Shown: one piece after another, positions 35,935 through 45,119 of the stretch
Numbering within the stretch: the first letter of the stretch is position 1
Layout: every line of letters begins with the position of its first letter
Assembly (NCBI RefSeq): GCF_003053845.1
Contig: NZ_QAYG01000002.1
Span: 310,001 to 374,000, forward strand
Reading direction: 5' to 3'
Source of the DNA: Breoghania corrubedonensis
GTDB lineage: Bacteria; Pseudomonadota; Alphaproteobacteria; Rhizobiales; Stappiaceae
DNA: 64,000 bases
Made by a program: the position numbers and the translations under genes
Notes under the pieces: model-generated
Told to the model about the DNA's origin: nothing
Databases searched by the model: none
Seen by the model: only the letters and a program-made list of their open reading frames with translations

Positions 35935-36396
35935 TTACGCGTCCGATCCCGCCGCCGCACCGGCGCCGGCCTTCGCCAGCGCCTGATCGACGGCATCGAC
36001 CGTGGCCTCGAAGGTCAGCATGGTGGAGGCGTGGCGGGCCTTGTAGTCGCGCACCGGCTCCAGCACCGCGCATTCGGCGAACCGGCCTTCCGGCGGCGCG
36101 CCGTTTTCCTTCAGCATCGCGCGCATGGCATCGCGAACCTCGTGCAACTCCTGCGCCGTCGCGCCGATCACATGGCTCGCCATGATGGAGGAGGACGCCT
36201 GGCCCAACGCACAGGCCTTCACGTCATGGGCGAAGTCGGTAACGACCCCGTTCTCCACCTTCACGTCCACGACCACCGTCGAGCCGCACAGCTTGGAATG
36301 GGCCTTGGCGCTGCCGTCGGCATCGTCCAGCCGGCCAAGCCGCGGGATGTTGCCCGCCAGTTCCAGGATCCGGCTGTTATAGATATCGTCAATCAT
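35935..36396 (-). CDS. IscU/NifU-like iron-sulphur cluster scaffold protein
   Basis: A 153-residue protein of the NifU N-terminal (SufU/IscU) family. Three Cys that would hold the cluster are seen at residues 37 (KLCGST), 62 (KACALGQASSS) and 109 (FAECAVLEPVRDY). It starts MIDDIYNSRILELAGNIPR, close to rhizobial homologues; the ATG at 36396 follows GAGGCGAGC. No other suf/isc genes are adjacent. It is divergent from folE. Confidence 0.88.
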   Translation of the reverse strand: MIDDIYNSRILELAGNIPRLGRLDDADGSAKAHSKLCGSTVVVDVKVENGVVTDFAHDVKACALGQASSSIMASHVIGATAQELHEVRDAMRAMLKENGAPPEGRFAECAVLEPVRDYKARHASTMLTFEATVDAVDQALAKAGAGAAAGSDA

Positions 36397-36587
36397 GCTC
36401 GCCTCGAAAACGGCCCCCGCCTTCACTTGCGGGCGCGACAGTCTATATAGGGAAACCGAGCGGGCCTGTCGCACGTCGCTTCGACGCAAGGCCCGCCGCT
36501 TCGCCTTGTCCGCTCCATCTTCTATATATGGATGCGGCCGGTCCCGGCCAGCGCCGGATGTGACAAACCCAGATGGAGAGGTCCGAA

Positions 36588-37223
36588 ATGGACGCCGTCG
36601 TGAAAGCCGCCAACAACAAGGACAAGGACATGGCCGCACAGCGACCGGATATGGACGCGCGTCCAACCCGCGCGCAGGCCGAGGACGCCGTACGCACCCT
36701 TCTGGCCTATATCGGCGAGGACGTGACCCGCGAGGGTCTGATCGAGACACCGCAGCGCGTGATCCGTGCCTATGACGAATTCTTCAAGGGCTACGACGAG
36801 GCAGCGACCGATTATCTCGGCACGATCTTCGATGAGGTCAACGGCTACGACGACATCGTGCTGCTGCGCGACATTCCCTTCTATTCCCACTGCGAGCACC
36901 ACATGGTGCCCTTCATCGGTCACGCCCACATCGCCTACTACCCCAAGGGCGGAGTGGTCGGCCTGTCGAAGCTCGCCCGGGTGATCGACGTTTACGCCCG
37001 TCGGCTGCAGACACAGGAAAACCTGAGCGCGGAGATCGCCACCGCGATCGAGACAGCGCTCCAGCCCCGCGGTCTGGCCGTGATGATCGAGGCCGAACAT
37101 CAGTGCATGTCGCTGCGCGGCGTTCAGAAGGCCGGCGTCACCACCGTGACCACCCGTTTCACCGGCGTTTTCCGCGACAACCCGGCGGAACAGGCGCGCT
37201 TCATGACGCTGCTGCGCCGCTAG
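36588..37223 (+). CDS. folE: GTP cyclohydrolase I
   Basis: A 211-residue enzyme that converts GTP to dihydroneopterin triphosphate, the first step of folate synthesis. Zinc and catalytic motifs are intact: [22 protein letters not shown] and [19 protein letters not shown] lies upstream of the ATG at 36588. hisI follows after 52 bases on the same strand; this folE-hisI order is, from memory, common in rhizobia and relatives. Confidence 0.97.
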   Translation: MDAVVKAANNKDKDMAAQRPDMDARPTRAQAEDAVRTLLAYIGEDVTREGLIETPQRVIRAYDEFFKGYDEAATDYLGTIFDEVNGYDDIVLLRDIPFYSHCEHHMVPFIGHAHIAYYPKGGVVGLSKLARVIDVYARRLQTQENLSAEIATAIETALQPRGLAVMIEAEHQCMSLRGVQKAGVTTVTTRFTGVFRDNPAEQARFMTLLRR

Positions 37224-37275
37224 AAAACAGCGCCCGGACCGCCCCGCCCCTCCCCCTTTGGACAGAAACGACCGC

Positions 37276-37734
37276 ATGACCGAAACGCCCTTCGCCCCGC
37301 AGACGGACAAGACCGAAACTGAAAAAGGCACCACCCTGCGCCCGAAATTCGGCGCGGACGGGCTGATGCCCGCCATCGTCACCGACGCGGACAGTGGCGA
37401 GGTGCTGATGCTCGGCTACATGAACGAGGGCGCGCTGGCGCGCACCATAGAGGAAGGCGAGGCCTGGTACTGGAGCCGTTCGCGCCAGGAATACTGGAAA
37501 AAGGGAGCCACCTCGGGCCAGATCCAGCAGGTTGTGGAAATGCGCACCGACTGTGACCAGGACGCGATCCTGCTGAAGGTCAGGGTGGCCGGCAACGGCG
37601 CCACCTGCCACGTCGGCTACCGCTCGTGCTTCTACCGCGCGGTGGAACTGGGAAGTCCGGCCTCGGCCGAAACGAAACTCTCGATCACGCAAGACCGCGT
37701 TTACGACCCCAAGGAGGTCTATGGCAAGGATTGA
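37276..37734 (+). CDS. hisI: phosphoribosyl-AMP cyclohydrolase
   Basis: A 152-residue enzyme of the third step of histidine synthesis, opening the adenine ring of PR-AMP. The motifs MLGYMNEGAL, SRQEYWKKGATSG, RTDCDQDA and GATCHVGYRSCFYR contain the Asp and Cys metal ligands. It lacks a HisE domain, as is usual in alphaproteobacteria. The ATG at 37276 is used in place of a TTG at 37258. Confidence 0.96.
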   Translation: MTETPFAPQTDKTETEKGTTLRPKFGADGLMPAIVTDADSGEVLMLGYMNEGALARTIEEGEAWYWSRSRQEYWKKGATSGQIQQVVEMRTDCDQDAILLKVRVAGNGATCHVGYRSCFYRAVELGSPASAETKLSITQDRVYDPKEVYGKD

Positions 37735-37782
37735 GCGGCGCGCGGCAGCGCCGCTTTTCTTTTCTTTTCGTCGCCTACGACT

Positions 37783-37808
37783 GTCATCCCCGCCCTTGCC
37801 GGGATGAC
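37783..37808. repeat. short GTCAT...ATGAC palindrome between convergent genes
   Basis: A 26-base palindrome with arms GTCATCCCCG and CGGGATGAC lies between hisI and the CBS gene, which converge. A partial second copy of the right arm follows at 37811-37824. Same family as 14992, 22749 and 25739. Confidence 0.7.
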
Positions 37809-37883
37809 AGCGCCGGGATGACAGCCGTTCACGCGGCGAAGGACGCCAATGACGGGCGTTCGTGCGGCGGTTGGACCGCCGCC

Positions 37884-38315
37884 TTACGCCATGGCGATGT
37901 AGGAGCGCATCTCCTCCGCCTCGCGCTCGACCTGCTCGATCCGCCATTTCACGACGTCGCCAATGGAGATCACGCCGATGATCCGGCCCGACCGTGTCAC
38001 CGGCAGGTGACGGAACCGGCCCTTGGTCATGCGGGCCATGGCCTGGTTGATGGTGTCGTCCTCGATGCAGGTCTCCACCTTGGTGGTCATGACATCGCTG
38101 GCCGCACGCTTCAGCGCCGCGTCGCCCTCGCGACCAACAGCTCGCACCACGTCGCGTTCCGACAGGATCCCGGCGATGTCGTCATTCTTGTCCAGCACCA
38201 TCGCCGCACCGATGCGGTGCTCCAGCAGCAGCTTGCAGACATCCTCGAGTGTCGCATCCGGCCGTATCGAAACGACCGTGTTGCCCTTCTCGTTCAAGAT
38301 TGCACCGACAGTCAT
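37884..38315 (-). CDS. CBS-domain pair protein
   Basis: A 143-residue protein made of two CBS domains (about 10-60 and 75-130): VSIRPDATLEDVCKLLLEHRIGAAMVLDKNDDIAGILSERDVVRAVG and TCIEDDTINQAMARMTKGRFRHLPVTRSGRIIGVISIGDVVKWRIEQVE. Such stand-alone pairs bind adenosine nucleotides and may sense energy state. The ATG at 38315 has a GGAGGAAGC ribosome site. No obvious target gene is adjacent. Confidence 0.93.
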   Translation of the reverse strand: MTVGAILNEKGNTVVSIRPDATLEDVCKLLLEHRIGAAMVLDKNDDIAGILSERDVVRAVGREGDAALKRAASDVMTTKVETCIEDDTINQAMARMTKGRFRHLPVTRSGRIIGVISIGDVVKWRIEQVEREAEEMRSYIAMA

Positions 38316-38586
38316 AGCTTCCTCCACTCCTGCTCCGTTGCAGATCAACTCGCAGGAACGGCCGACGACCCGAGGACGCGGACTTTTTGAAAACGCCCAC
38401 ACCCGTTCCTGCCGGTGCGGCCACCTCGGCGCCCGCCGCGGCAGACCGGGCGAAGCCGCTCCCGTATGCTTCACCCACCGGCGGGGCAGTGCTTCAATCC
38501 GCCGTTACGTAAGGATTGTCGCAAAAAAGGGCGCCTTCGTGAACAGGGTTGTCACAGATACGCGACAATTGGGGACCGCCGCCTGT

Positions 38587-39456
38587 TCAGGTGCGACGCG
38601 GAACCGGGTCAAACAGGGAGAAAAGTGCCAGTCCGGCAAGGAAACCACCGATATGCGCCTCCCAGGCGATCGTCGGTGAATTGCCGCCAAACGATAGCGA
38701 CCCCATGCCGAAGATCAGGTTCACCGCGAACCAGACGCCGAGGAAGGCAAGCACCTGCCGGTTGGAGAGAGACTTGGCGAGCGAAGTCGCGGGCTGGCGA
38801 TAGGCCGACGGGTGTTGACCACGCATCATGCCCAGCGGACCGCCATGGTCGAAGGCGAAGCGGGCAACCGCCGCCATGTGGCCGGAGATCGCAGCCGAGG
38901 CACCGACCACCGGCATCGCCTCGCCGAAATGGGTGGCGAGGTGCGCCGCCGCTCCCGCAACAGCGGTGACAGCGGAAAAGGCGAGAAACCGCCACGCGCC
39001 GAAACGACGGGCGAGCGCGGAGCCGAAAACCGCCAGCCACAGCGCGTTGAAGGCGAGATGGGTGAACGACCCATGCAGGAAGGCGTAGGTGAGGAAGGTC
39101 CAGACCTGCGCCCCTTCTCCGCCGGGAAGGCTCGCCCCGCCCAGCGCCTGGCTCAACACCTCGGGCGAGGCGTAGCGAAGCGGCAGGAACGAGAACTCCA
39201 GCAGGAACCTGAAATCCGTATCCGGCGAGAAAACCAGCACCCGCAGCAGGTGGATGCCGGTCAGCACCGCGATCAGCCCCACGACAACGCCCGGCAGATT
39301 GAACAGCGGCTCGTTTCCCCGCGGGCGCCGGTAACCCGGCCCCGTCGGATGCCCCGTCCATTGGCCGTACTCGTTTTCGCCGCCCCCGCCCTGATCGGAT
39401 TGGGAACCGATATCTGGGCCGGTGTCGGGGTCTCTCGGGTCCTGCGGATCCTGCAT
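38587..39456 (-). CDS. rhomboid-family intramembrane serine protease
   Basis: A 289-residue membrane protein. A hydrophilic Gly/Asp-rich N-terminus (1-50) is followed by about six or seven helices. The catalytic pair is visible: Ser187 in GASAAISG and His268 in WEAHIGGF; the HGSFTHLAFNALWL helix is also typical. It cleaves membrane proteins inside the bilayer; targets unknown. No operon partner. Confidence 0.92.
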   Translation of the reverse strand: MQDPQDPRDPDTGPDIGSQSDQGGGGENEYGQWTGHPTGPGYRRPRGNEPLFNLPGVVVGLIAVLTGIHLLRVLVFSPDTDFRFLLEFSFLPLRYASPEVLSQALGGASLPGGEGAQVWTFLTYAFLHGSFTHLAFNALWLAVFGSALARRFGAWRFLAFSAVTAVAGAAAHLATHFGEAMPVVGASAAISGHMAAVARFAFDHGGPLGMMRGQHPSAYRQPATSLAKSLSNRQVLAFLGVWFAVNLIFGMGSLSFGGNSPTIAWEAHIGGFLAGLALFSLFDPVPRRT

Positions 39457-39799
39457 GGATGGCGGCTCCAGGCTGTGCGGGCCCCAGGGGAGCCGCGACT
39501 ATCTGTTTTGAAAGCGCTCTTCCTGCCCACATAGGCGCGCTTGTTCGGCGAAACAATCGCGAAAGCACATCGAGGGTTCCACACTGTCCACAGACTGTCC
39601 CCGAAAGTTAACCATAATAACAGGTAAACTCGAGGCTTCTGATGTCCAAAACGGTGCTGGCATGTAACCTGCTCTTAACCATTTCGGACCGCCACCGAGT
39701 CCCACGATGAACGCTTACCCGGCTCAGACCGGGACAGCCTAGCGGGACACCGGACGAAAAGTGGCGAAATGAAATGGATACCGGGTGAGGCATCGAGCA
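39457..39799. other. intergenic region between rhomboid and PAS genes
   Basis: A divergent promoter gap. It contains several single TTAACC strings (about 39608, 39676) but no full paired CtrA box, and no gene that I can support. Confidence 0.4.
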
Positions 39800-40447
39800 A
39801 TGAAACACGCCACGACGCAGGCGCTTTATGACTACTGGAACCAGCTTCGCGGGTCCAAGCCGGCGCCGGAACGCAGCGCGATAGAGCCGGGCGACATCCG
39901 CACGGTTCTCGGCGACACGTTCATTCTGGAAGCCGCGGAAGACGAATCGTATCGCTTCCGGCTCGCGGGAACGCGCATGTGCGCCGCCTATTGCCGCGAA
40001 CTGAAGGGACGCGACTTCCTGCGCTTGTGGGCAGGCAAGGACCGCGAGGCGATGGACACCATGCTGCAGGCCATCACCAGCGATGCGGCCGCCGCCGTGC
40101 TCGGGGTTGAAGGCCGCACCGATCGCGGCCAGACGGTCGACATGGAGATCCTGCTTCTGCCGCTGCGCATGCGCGACCAAGGCTACACCCGCATCCTGGG
40201 CAGCTGCACGACGATGACGAAGCCGTACTGGATCGGCATTCATCCCGTCGTCAAGCAGACGATCTCCAGTCTGCGCCTGATCTGGCCGGACGAACAGCCG
40301 TTCTTCCTGCGCAAGGTGAACGCCGGCAGCGAGGCCCACTCCATCATCACCGCGCCGTCCCAGCGTCTCGCCTATCGTCGTGTCGGTCATCTGACCGTCT
40401 ACGAAGGCGGCAAGAGCCAACCCGAAGCCCGCCACACGGCGGAGTGA
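39800..40447 (+). CDS. PAS-domain protein (PAS_5-like)
   Basis: A 215-residue protein matching the alphaproteobacterial PAS_5/DUF1457-like family as I recall it: LYDYWNQLRGSKPAPERSAIEPGDIRTVLGDTFILEA, then FRLAGTRMCAAYCRELKGRDFLRLW, and a C-terminal LTVYEGG. A small-ligand or signal-sensing role is likely, but no output domain is attached. The ATG at 39800 is chosen over a GTG at 39785. It precedes the tandem PilZ gene on the same strand. Confidence 0.82.
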   Translation: MKHATTQALYDYWNQLRGSKPAPERSAIEPGDIRTVLGDTFILEAAEDESYRFRLAGTRMCAAYCRELKGRDFLRLWAGKDREAMDTMLQAITSDAAAAVLGVEGRTDRGQTVDMEILLLPLRMRDQGYTRILGSCTTMTKPYWIGIHPVVKQTISSLRLIWPDEQPFFLRKVNAGSEAHSIITAPSQRLAYRRVGHLTVYEGGKSQPEARHTAE

Positions 40448-40599
40448 GGCACAGGCGCGACGGGAAGAACGCCAGGCCCGACCCGGCGCGCAATATTGAC
40501 AATGGCACAACGCCGTAACCCCGTTACAGCCGACGCCCCGGCGCCGGCCCGCGGGCAAGCGCGCCAAATTGCCAATTATTGACGATATTCAGCCACGAT

Positions 40600-40615
40600 C
40601 TAACCGGTTGTTAAC
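40600..40615. promoter_or_regulatory. near-CtrA box upstream of PilZ gene
   Basis: CTAA-N7-TTAAC, one mismatch from the CtrA consensus, lies 78 bases before the tandem PilZ gene. Suggestive only. Confidence 0.4.
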
Positions 40616-40693
40616 GTCGCTGCTTCTAGGCTAGCGAACGCGAACGCCCATACGCGCACACGGAGCGGCGGTCGAACAGGAGAGTTTTCCCAG

Positions 40694-41350
40694 ATGGCGC
40701 CCGCTCAAGCCACTCTCGCCCAAGAGGCGGCAGGAACGCAGACCAGCAACCGCATGGCGCAGTTCGTTGCCGGCAAGAAGCCGGACAAGCGTCGGTTCCA
40801 GCGCGTGACGGTGAGTTTGCTCGGGCGCTTCATGCTGGAAAACAAGCGCGAATATCCCTGTCAGGTGATCAACATGTCGCCGGGCGGCGCTGCTGTCGTC
40901 GCGCCAGTGATCGCTCAGGTGGGCGAGCGGATCATCGCCTATATCGACCATATCGGCCGCATCGAGGGCAAGGTCGTGCGCACGTTCGACGGCGGCTTCG
41001 CCATGACCGTCAATGCGACCCCGCGCAAGCGCGACAAGCTCGCCAACCAGCTCACCTGGCTCGCCAACCGCCACGAGCTGAACCTGCCGGAAGATCGCCG
41101 GCACGACCGCTTCACGCCGGACAATTCCGTTTCGCGCATCGAGCTTGCCGACGGTCGCGACTACACCTGCCGCGTCATCGACGTGTCGCTTTCGGGCGCC
41201 GCACTGGCCACCACAGTCAAGCCGGCCATCGGCACGCCGATCATCCTGGGCAAGATGCGCGCGCGCGTCGTGCGCCACACCGAGGAAGGCATCGCGGTGG
41301 AATTCGCCGCCGTTCAGGACATCAACATCGTCAAGGACCAGATTTCCTGA
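40694..41350 (+). CDS. tandem PilZ-domain c-di-GMP receptor protein
   Basis: A 218-residue protein with two PilZ domains. Domain 1 (about 32-110) has RRFQR and NMSPGG; domain 2 (about 132-215) has RRHDR and DVSLSG. Both fit the c-di-GMP-binding patterns RxxxR and (D/N)xSxxG, so both may bind the messenger. It has no other effector part; it probably alters motility or surface behaviour by binding a partner. A near-CtrA box lies upstream and a chemoreceptor gene is close by on the other strand. Confidence 0.9.
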   Translation: MAPAQATLAQEAAGTQTSNRMAQFVAGKKPDKRRFQRVTVSLLGRFMLENKREYPCQVINMSPGGAAVVAPVIAQVGERIIAYIDHIGRIEGKVVRTFDGGFAMTVNATPRKRDKLANQLTWLANRHELNLPEDRRHDRFTPDNSVSRIELADGRDYTCRVIDVSLSGAALATTVKPAIGTPIILGKMRARVVRHTEEGIAVEFAAVQDINIVKDQIS

Positions 41351-41491
41351 ACCGGGTTCTGCCCGAAACATAATCGTCCTGAGACCGGGCTCGCGCGCCG
41401 TTTCGCGAACACACCCGACAACCGCGACCCGCTCAGCTCACGCGCCAATTGACCGGGCACCCGGTCGGCCGACAATCCTCCCAACGCCCGC

Positions 41492-41530
41492 CTGGCCAAT
41501 TCGACTGGCCAACCCGACTGGCCAACACGT
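41492..41530. repeat. three tandem 13-bp repeats
   Basis: Copies at 41492-41504, 41505-41517 and 41518-41530 all begin CTGGCCAA and differ in their last five bases. They lie between the convergent PilZ and chemoreceptor genes. Non-coding. Confidence 0.75.
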
Positions 41531-41617
41531 CCGACACCGCGCCTCAACGCGTATCGGCCGGCACCCTTGCGCGATGCCGGCCGATATGCGTCTTGGGGAA
41601 CGTCGTGTGCGGCCGGG

Positions 41618-43309
41618 TCAGGCCGCGTCGTTCAGGCGGACCCTTTCCAGAAACTGTGAGACCTCCGAACGCAGCTTGCGGGCATTCTCCTCAAGCTGAC
41701 GGGCAGAGGTATCGACGGCCTGGGCCGTGTGCCGGGTCATCTCGGCGGCGCTGGACACCGACCCGATATTTTCCGTCACCTCTGTCGTACCGCTCGACGC
41801 ATCGACCGCGCTGGTGGCGATCTCGGACGTCGCCGCCCCCTGCTCCTCGACGGAAGCGGAGATAGAGGCCGATATCTCGTTCATATTGTCGATGACGCCC
41901 GACACAGACGAGATCGCCTCCACCGCCATCGTCGTCTCGCTCTGGATCGCGCTGATCTGGCTGGAGATCTCTTCCGTCGCCCTGGAGGTCTGGCTGGCCA
42001 GCTCCTTCACCTCCGCCGCCACGACGGCGAATCCCCTGCCCGCTTCGCCGGCTCTGGCCGCCTCGATGGTGGCGTTGAGCGCCAGCAGGTTCGTCTGCTC
42101 TGCGATCGCCTGGATGAGCGTCACGACCTCACCGATACGCGTGGCCGCGTCGTTCAACCCGTCCATGCGCTGGCGCGTGCTACCGGCTTCGCGCGCCGCC
42201 TGCGAAGCGATGTCGGAGGAGTTCTGCGCCTGCCGGCGGATTTCGCTGATGGAGGCCGACAGTTCTTCTGCCGCCGCAGCCACGGTGCGCACGTTGCCCG
42301 CCGCCTGCTCCGAAGCCGTGGCGACACGTTCGCTCTGCTCGGTCGTACGCTGCGCACCGGCTGTCATTTCGTTGGACGCATCGCGCAGCTGGGAAACCGA
42401 TGCCTCGATGACCTGCATCATCTCCGTGATCTGGCTGTCGAAGGCCGCCGACAGCCGTTGCATCTCCGCGCCGCGCTGGGCAAGACGTTCGCGTTGCTCG
42501 TGCTGCTCGGCTTCCAGTTGCTTGCGCGTCTGCTCGTTGTGCACGAAGACCTGCATGGCCTTGGCCATCTTGCCGATTTCATCGGGGCGCTCGGTCCCGC
42601 CGATCCGGATATCGCTGTTGCCTCCCGCCAGCGTATCCATGCTCGACGTCAGCGCCGCGATCGGCCGGGTGATGCTGCGCAGCATCGAGAAGGCGACGCC
42701 CAGCGCGATCGCCGCACCGGAAATGGCAATGCCCATGATGAGCGCCGCCTGCCGCCAGAAGGCCGCGGTCAGATCGTCGATATAGACGCCCGTGCCGATC
42801 GCCCATTGCCATGGCGCGAAAGGCGACGCCCAGCCGAATTTCGGAACCGGGTTTTCTTCGCCCGCCCTGGGCCAGAGGTAGCTGAGCAGACCGCCGCCAT
42901 TCCTGGCGAGCCCGATCAGGTCCGCGACAACCTTCACGCCATTCTTGTCGACGAGCCCCAGCATGTTCTTGCCGATGAGCTTGGGTGAAGCGTGAATGAT
43001 GGTGTTGCCATCGTAGTCGAACGCGAAGACGTAATTGTCTCCGTCATAACGCATGCTGGAAATGGCGCGCTTGGCCCGTTCCTGCGCCTCCTCAACCGTC
43101 ATCTCGCCTTTTTGCGCGAGCCTGTTGTACTCCGCCGCAATGCCGACGGCCGTATTGGTGATGTTCTGAATGCTCCGGTTGCGTTCATTCAGCATCTCCT
43201 CGTAGAGCGTGCTGATGCTGAGCGTGGCGATACCGATAGAGAAGGCGAAAATCAGCAAGACCGGGATGATGATTTTCCATGCGAGTGGCAGGCGCGCGAT
43301 CCGGGGCAT
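41618..43309 (-). CDS. methyl-accepting chemotaxis protein with Cache sensor
   Basis: A 563-residue chemoreceptor. Membrane helix at about 10-32; a periplasmic single-Cache domain (about 35-185) with [28 protein letters not shown] and [14 protein letters not shown]; second helix about 190-212; HAMP; then the signalling domain with the hairpin tip [36 protein letters not shown]. The start at 43309 follows GGAGCC; a longer reading to 43351 is less likely. The ligand is unknown (small organic acids are common for this Cache type). Confidence 0.94.
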   Translation of the reverse strand: MPRIARLPLAWKIIIPVLLIFAFSIGIATLSISTLYEEMLNERNRSIQNITNTAVGIAAEYNRLAQKGEMTVEEAQERAKRAISSMRYDGDNYVFAFDYDGNTIIHASPKLIGKNMLGLVDKNGVKVVADLIGLARNGGGLLSYLWPRAGEENPVPKFGWASPFAPWQWAIGTGVYIDDLTAAFWRQAALIMGIAISGAAIALGVAFSMLRSITRPIAALTSSMDTLAGGNSDIRIGGTERPDEIGKMAKAMQVFVHNEQTRKQLEAEQHEQRERLAQRGAEMQRLSAAFDSQITEMMQVIEASVSQLRDASNEMTAGAQRTTEQSERVATASEQAAGNVRTVAAAAEELSASISEIRRQAQNSSDIASQAAREAGSTRQRMDGLNDAATRIGEVVTLIQAIAEQTNLLALNATIEAARAGEAGRGFAVVAAEVKELASQTSRATEEISSQISAIQSETTMAVEAISSVSGVIDNMNEISASISASVEEQGAATSEIATSAVDASSGTTEVTENIGSVSSAAEMTRHTAQAVDTSARQLEENARKLRSEVSQFLERVRLNDAA

Positions 43310-43732
43310 GTCGATGGCTCCAATTCCAGATAAATTAAAGAAACACATCAAGATAAATAAAGTGTAGTATTAAGTTACCGCGTATTATACGTAATATAAT
43401 TCAATGTCATTTCTATCAATTCAGAATTTAAACTACGTATTTCTACACCATCTCCACCGTCAACAGCACCTGACCGGCGTTTCTGCCAGAAACGCCCTTT
43501 TTTCCCGCGCCCACACTTGCGTTCCCCGCACGGGTTGGCGTCCGCTTCCGCCCGCCGCACAAATGCCTTTCGCTGTCCTCCGGTCGTTAAAATTTGAATC
43601 AATATCGAATAAAATTCGAATACAAGTCACATTTTATTCTCATAAAACTCTCATCTACTTCTAGCTTCAAGCTTAGCGTGACATAAAAACAAGACTGTTA
43701 GTGTCAAACCAATCAAACGGGGATGGTTTGAC
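43310..43732. other. AT-rich divergent control region (chemoreceptor / BTLCP)
   Basis: A 423-base gap with two strongly AT-rich blocks (about 43320-43445 and 43585-43690) separated by a GC-rich middle. It serves divergent promoters. No gene is supported. As with 33535-33700, such blocks could be bound by a MucR/Ros-type silencer. Confidence 0.5.
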
Positions 43733-44350
43733 ATGAAGTATGGGGAATATATATTTGCGGCCGTTATTGTGGCTGCGTTGAGTGTCGGTTTGACATTGAA
43801 TGGCAAGGCCGCCGAGGGGGCCGCGCTTTTCATGCCGATCACCGGCGCGACGTCCGCGCCGCTGGGACACATCGAATTCTGCAGACATTGGCGCAACGAA
43901 TGTGGGGTGACGGCCAAACGGCCTCAGCTCATGCCGCTCAGCCGTGCGCGCTGGGACGAGTTGCTGAAAGTCAACGCCGAGGTCAACCGCAGGATCAAGC
44001 CGGTATCCGACGAAGAGCTCTATCACCAGGCCGAGGTCTGGACCTATCCCAAGAACGCCGGTGACTGCGAGGATTACGCGCTTCTGAAGCGGCGGATCCT
44101 GATCGGTCTCGGCTGGTCGCCCTCGTCGCTTCTGATCACGGTGGCGCGCGGAACAGACGGTGACGGACATGCGGTGCTGACTGTGCGCACCGATCGCGGA
44201 GATCTGGTCCTGGACAACCAGATCGAGGCGGTTCTGCCCTGGTACAACACGCCCTATCGCTACATCAAGCGTCAGTCGGAGACCAATGCGGGGCGGTGGA
44301 CATCCATCAATGACGATCGCGTCGGCGCGGTCGCGAGTATCCCTCGCTAG
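43733..44350 (+). CDS. bacterial transglutaminase-like cysteine peptidase (BTLCP/DUF920)
   Basis: A 205-residue exported protein. Signal segment about 1-27 (ending GKAA). The catalytic triad of the BTLCP family is visible: Cys112 in AGDCEDYALLKR, His146 in GDGHAVLTV and Asp161 in LVLDNQ. The group includes LapG, which trims surface adhesins under c-di-GMP control, but many rhizobial members stand alone, as here (no LapD-like or adhesin gene adjacent). Target unknown. Confidence 0.9.
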   Translation: MKYGEYIFAAVIVAALSVGLTLNGKAAEGAALFMPITGATSAPLGHIEFCRHWRNECGVTAKRPQLMPLSRARWDELLKVNAEVNRRIKPVSDEELYHQAEVWTYPKNAGDCEDYALLKRRILIGLGWSPSSLLITVARGTDGDGHAVLTVRTDRGDLVLDNQIEAVLPWYNTPYRYIKRQSETNAGRWTSINDDRVGAVASIPR

Positions 44351-44532
44351 AGCACATTCGTGTCGCCCCGGCGCCTGCGGAGCGACGACACGGGCTTTGA
44401 TTGACGCAAACAAGACGGCGATGCGGTGCCTGGGACGGGCCGCCGGACGCCGGGTACATACGAAACCGGAAGATCACGGAACCGCATAACCAGGTCGCTT
44501 CCCCCGTCCCGTCCCCAGACCGGTTATGCGTA

Positions 44533-44564
44533 GGCCGGCCCGCCTCCCCCAAGGCGGGCCGGCC
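44533..44564. terminator. strong GC hairpin between convergent genes
   Basis: A perfect 13-bp stem, GGCCGGCCCGCCT (44533-44545) and AGGCGGGCCGGCC (44552-44564), with a 6-base loop. No T-run on either side. Its place in the gap 44351-44668 between convergent genes suggests a two-way transcript end. I see nothing else in this gap. Confidence 0.6.
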
Positions 44565-44668
44565 CCCCTGCGGGAGACCATGCGCTCCCGCCCACTGTTC
44601 ATCGAGATCCGTTATTGCCCGCCAGCACATTTCAAACGCACGGCCGGCTTGCGCGCCCCCGGCTGAGG

Positions 44669-44989
44669 TCAGGTCAGCGCGACAAAGATCAGGTTGAGAA
44701 TCAGTATCCCGGAAAAAAGGCTCCACATGCCTGCGATGGTGGAACTCGCCACCAGCCAGCCAATCGGTCGCCGCTCGATCCGGCGCCCGCGAATCGCCTG
44801 GCGCATGATGATGAACGGGCCAGCCAGGATGCACATGACCATGCCCCAGACGAAGGCCAGGCTCGACCGCGCCCCGAAATCGAAATTGGGCGGACGATCG
44901 GTCACGAGCTGAAAGAAACTTCCGATCAGGCCGGCCAGCACGAAACCGATACAGACCGCATAGGTCGCGATGAGCGCTTGCGTGAGCAC
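44669..44989 (-). CDS. small inner-membrane protein, unknown function
   Basis: A 106-residue protein with about three membrane helices (8-28, 45-63, 78-103) and a basic loop (RRAIRGRRIERRP-like). Rhizobial homologues exist as far as I recall (DUF6949-like), without a known role. Near-CtrA boxes lie directly upstream and it is divergent from another unknown gene. Confidence 0.7.
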   Translation of the reverse strand: MLTQALIATYAVCIGFVLAGLIGSFFQLVTDRPPNFDFGARSSLAFVWGMVMCILAGPFIIMRQAIRGRRIERRPIGWLVASSTIAGMWSLFSGILILNLIFVALT

Positions 44990-44993
44990 GGCG

Positions 44994-45060
44994 TTTACCT
45001 CTTGTTAACGCTGAACAGCCAAAGTCGACTCGGACAAACTCGACGTTTACGACTCGTTAA
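44994..45060. promoter_or_regulatory. two near-CtrA boxes in a divergent promoter
   Basis: TTTA-N7-TTAAC at 44994-45009 and TTTA-N7-TTAA at 45046-45060, each one mismatch from the CtrA consensus, fill the short gap between two divergent unknown genes. Two in 67 bases is more than expected, but neither is perfect. Confidence 0.45.
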
Positions 45061-45119
45061 GCAAGAGCCATGCCTGCCCAAAAGGCAAAAAACAGGCGAA
45101 AAACAGTGGCCAACGCGGC

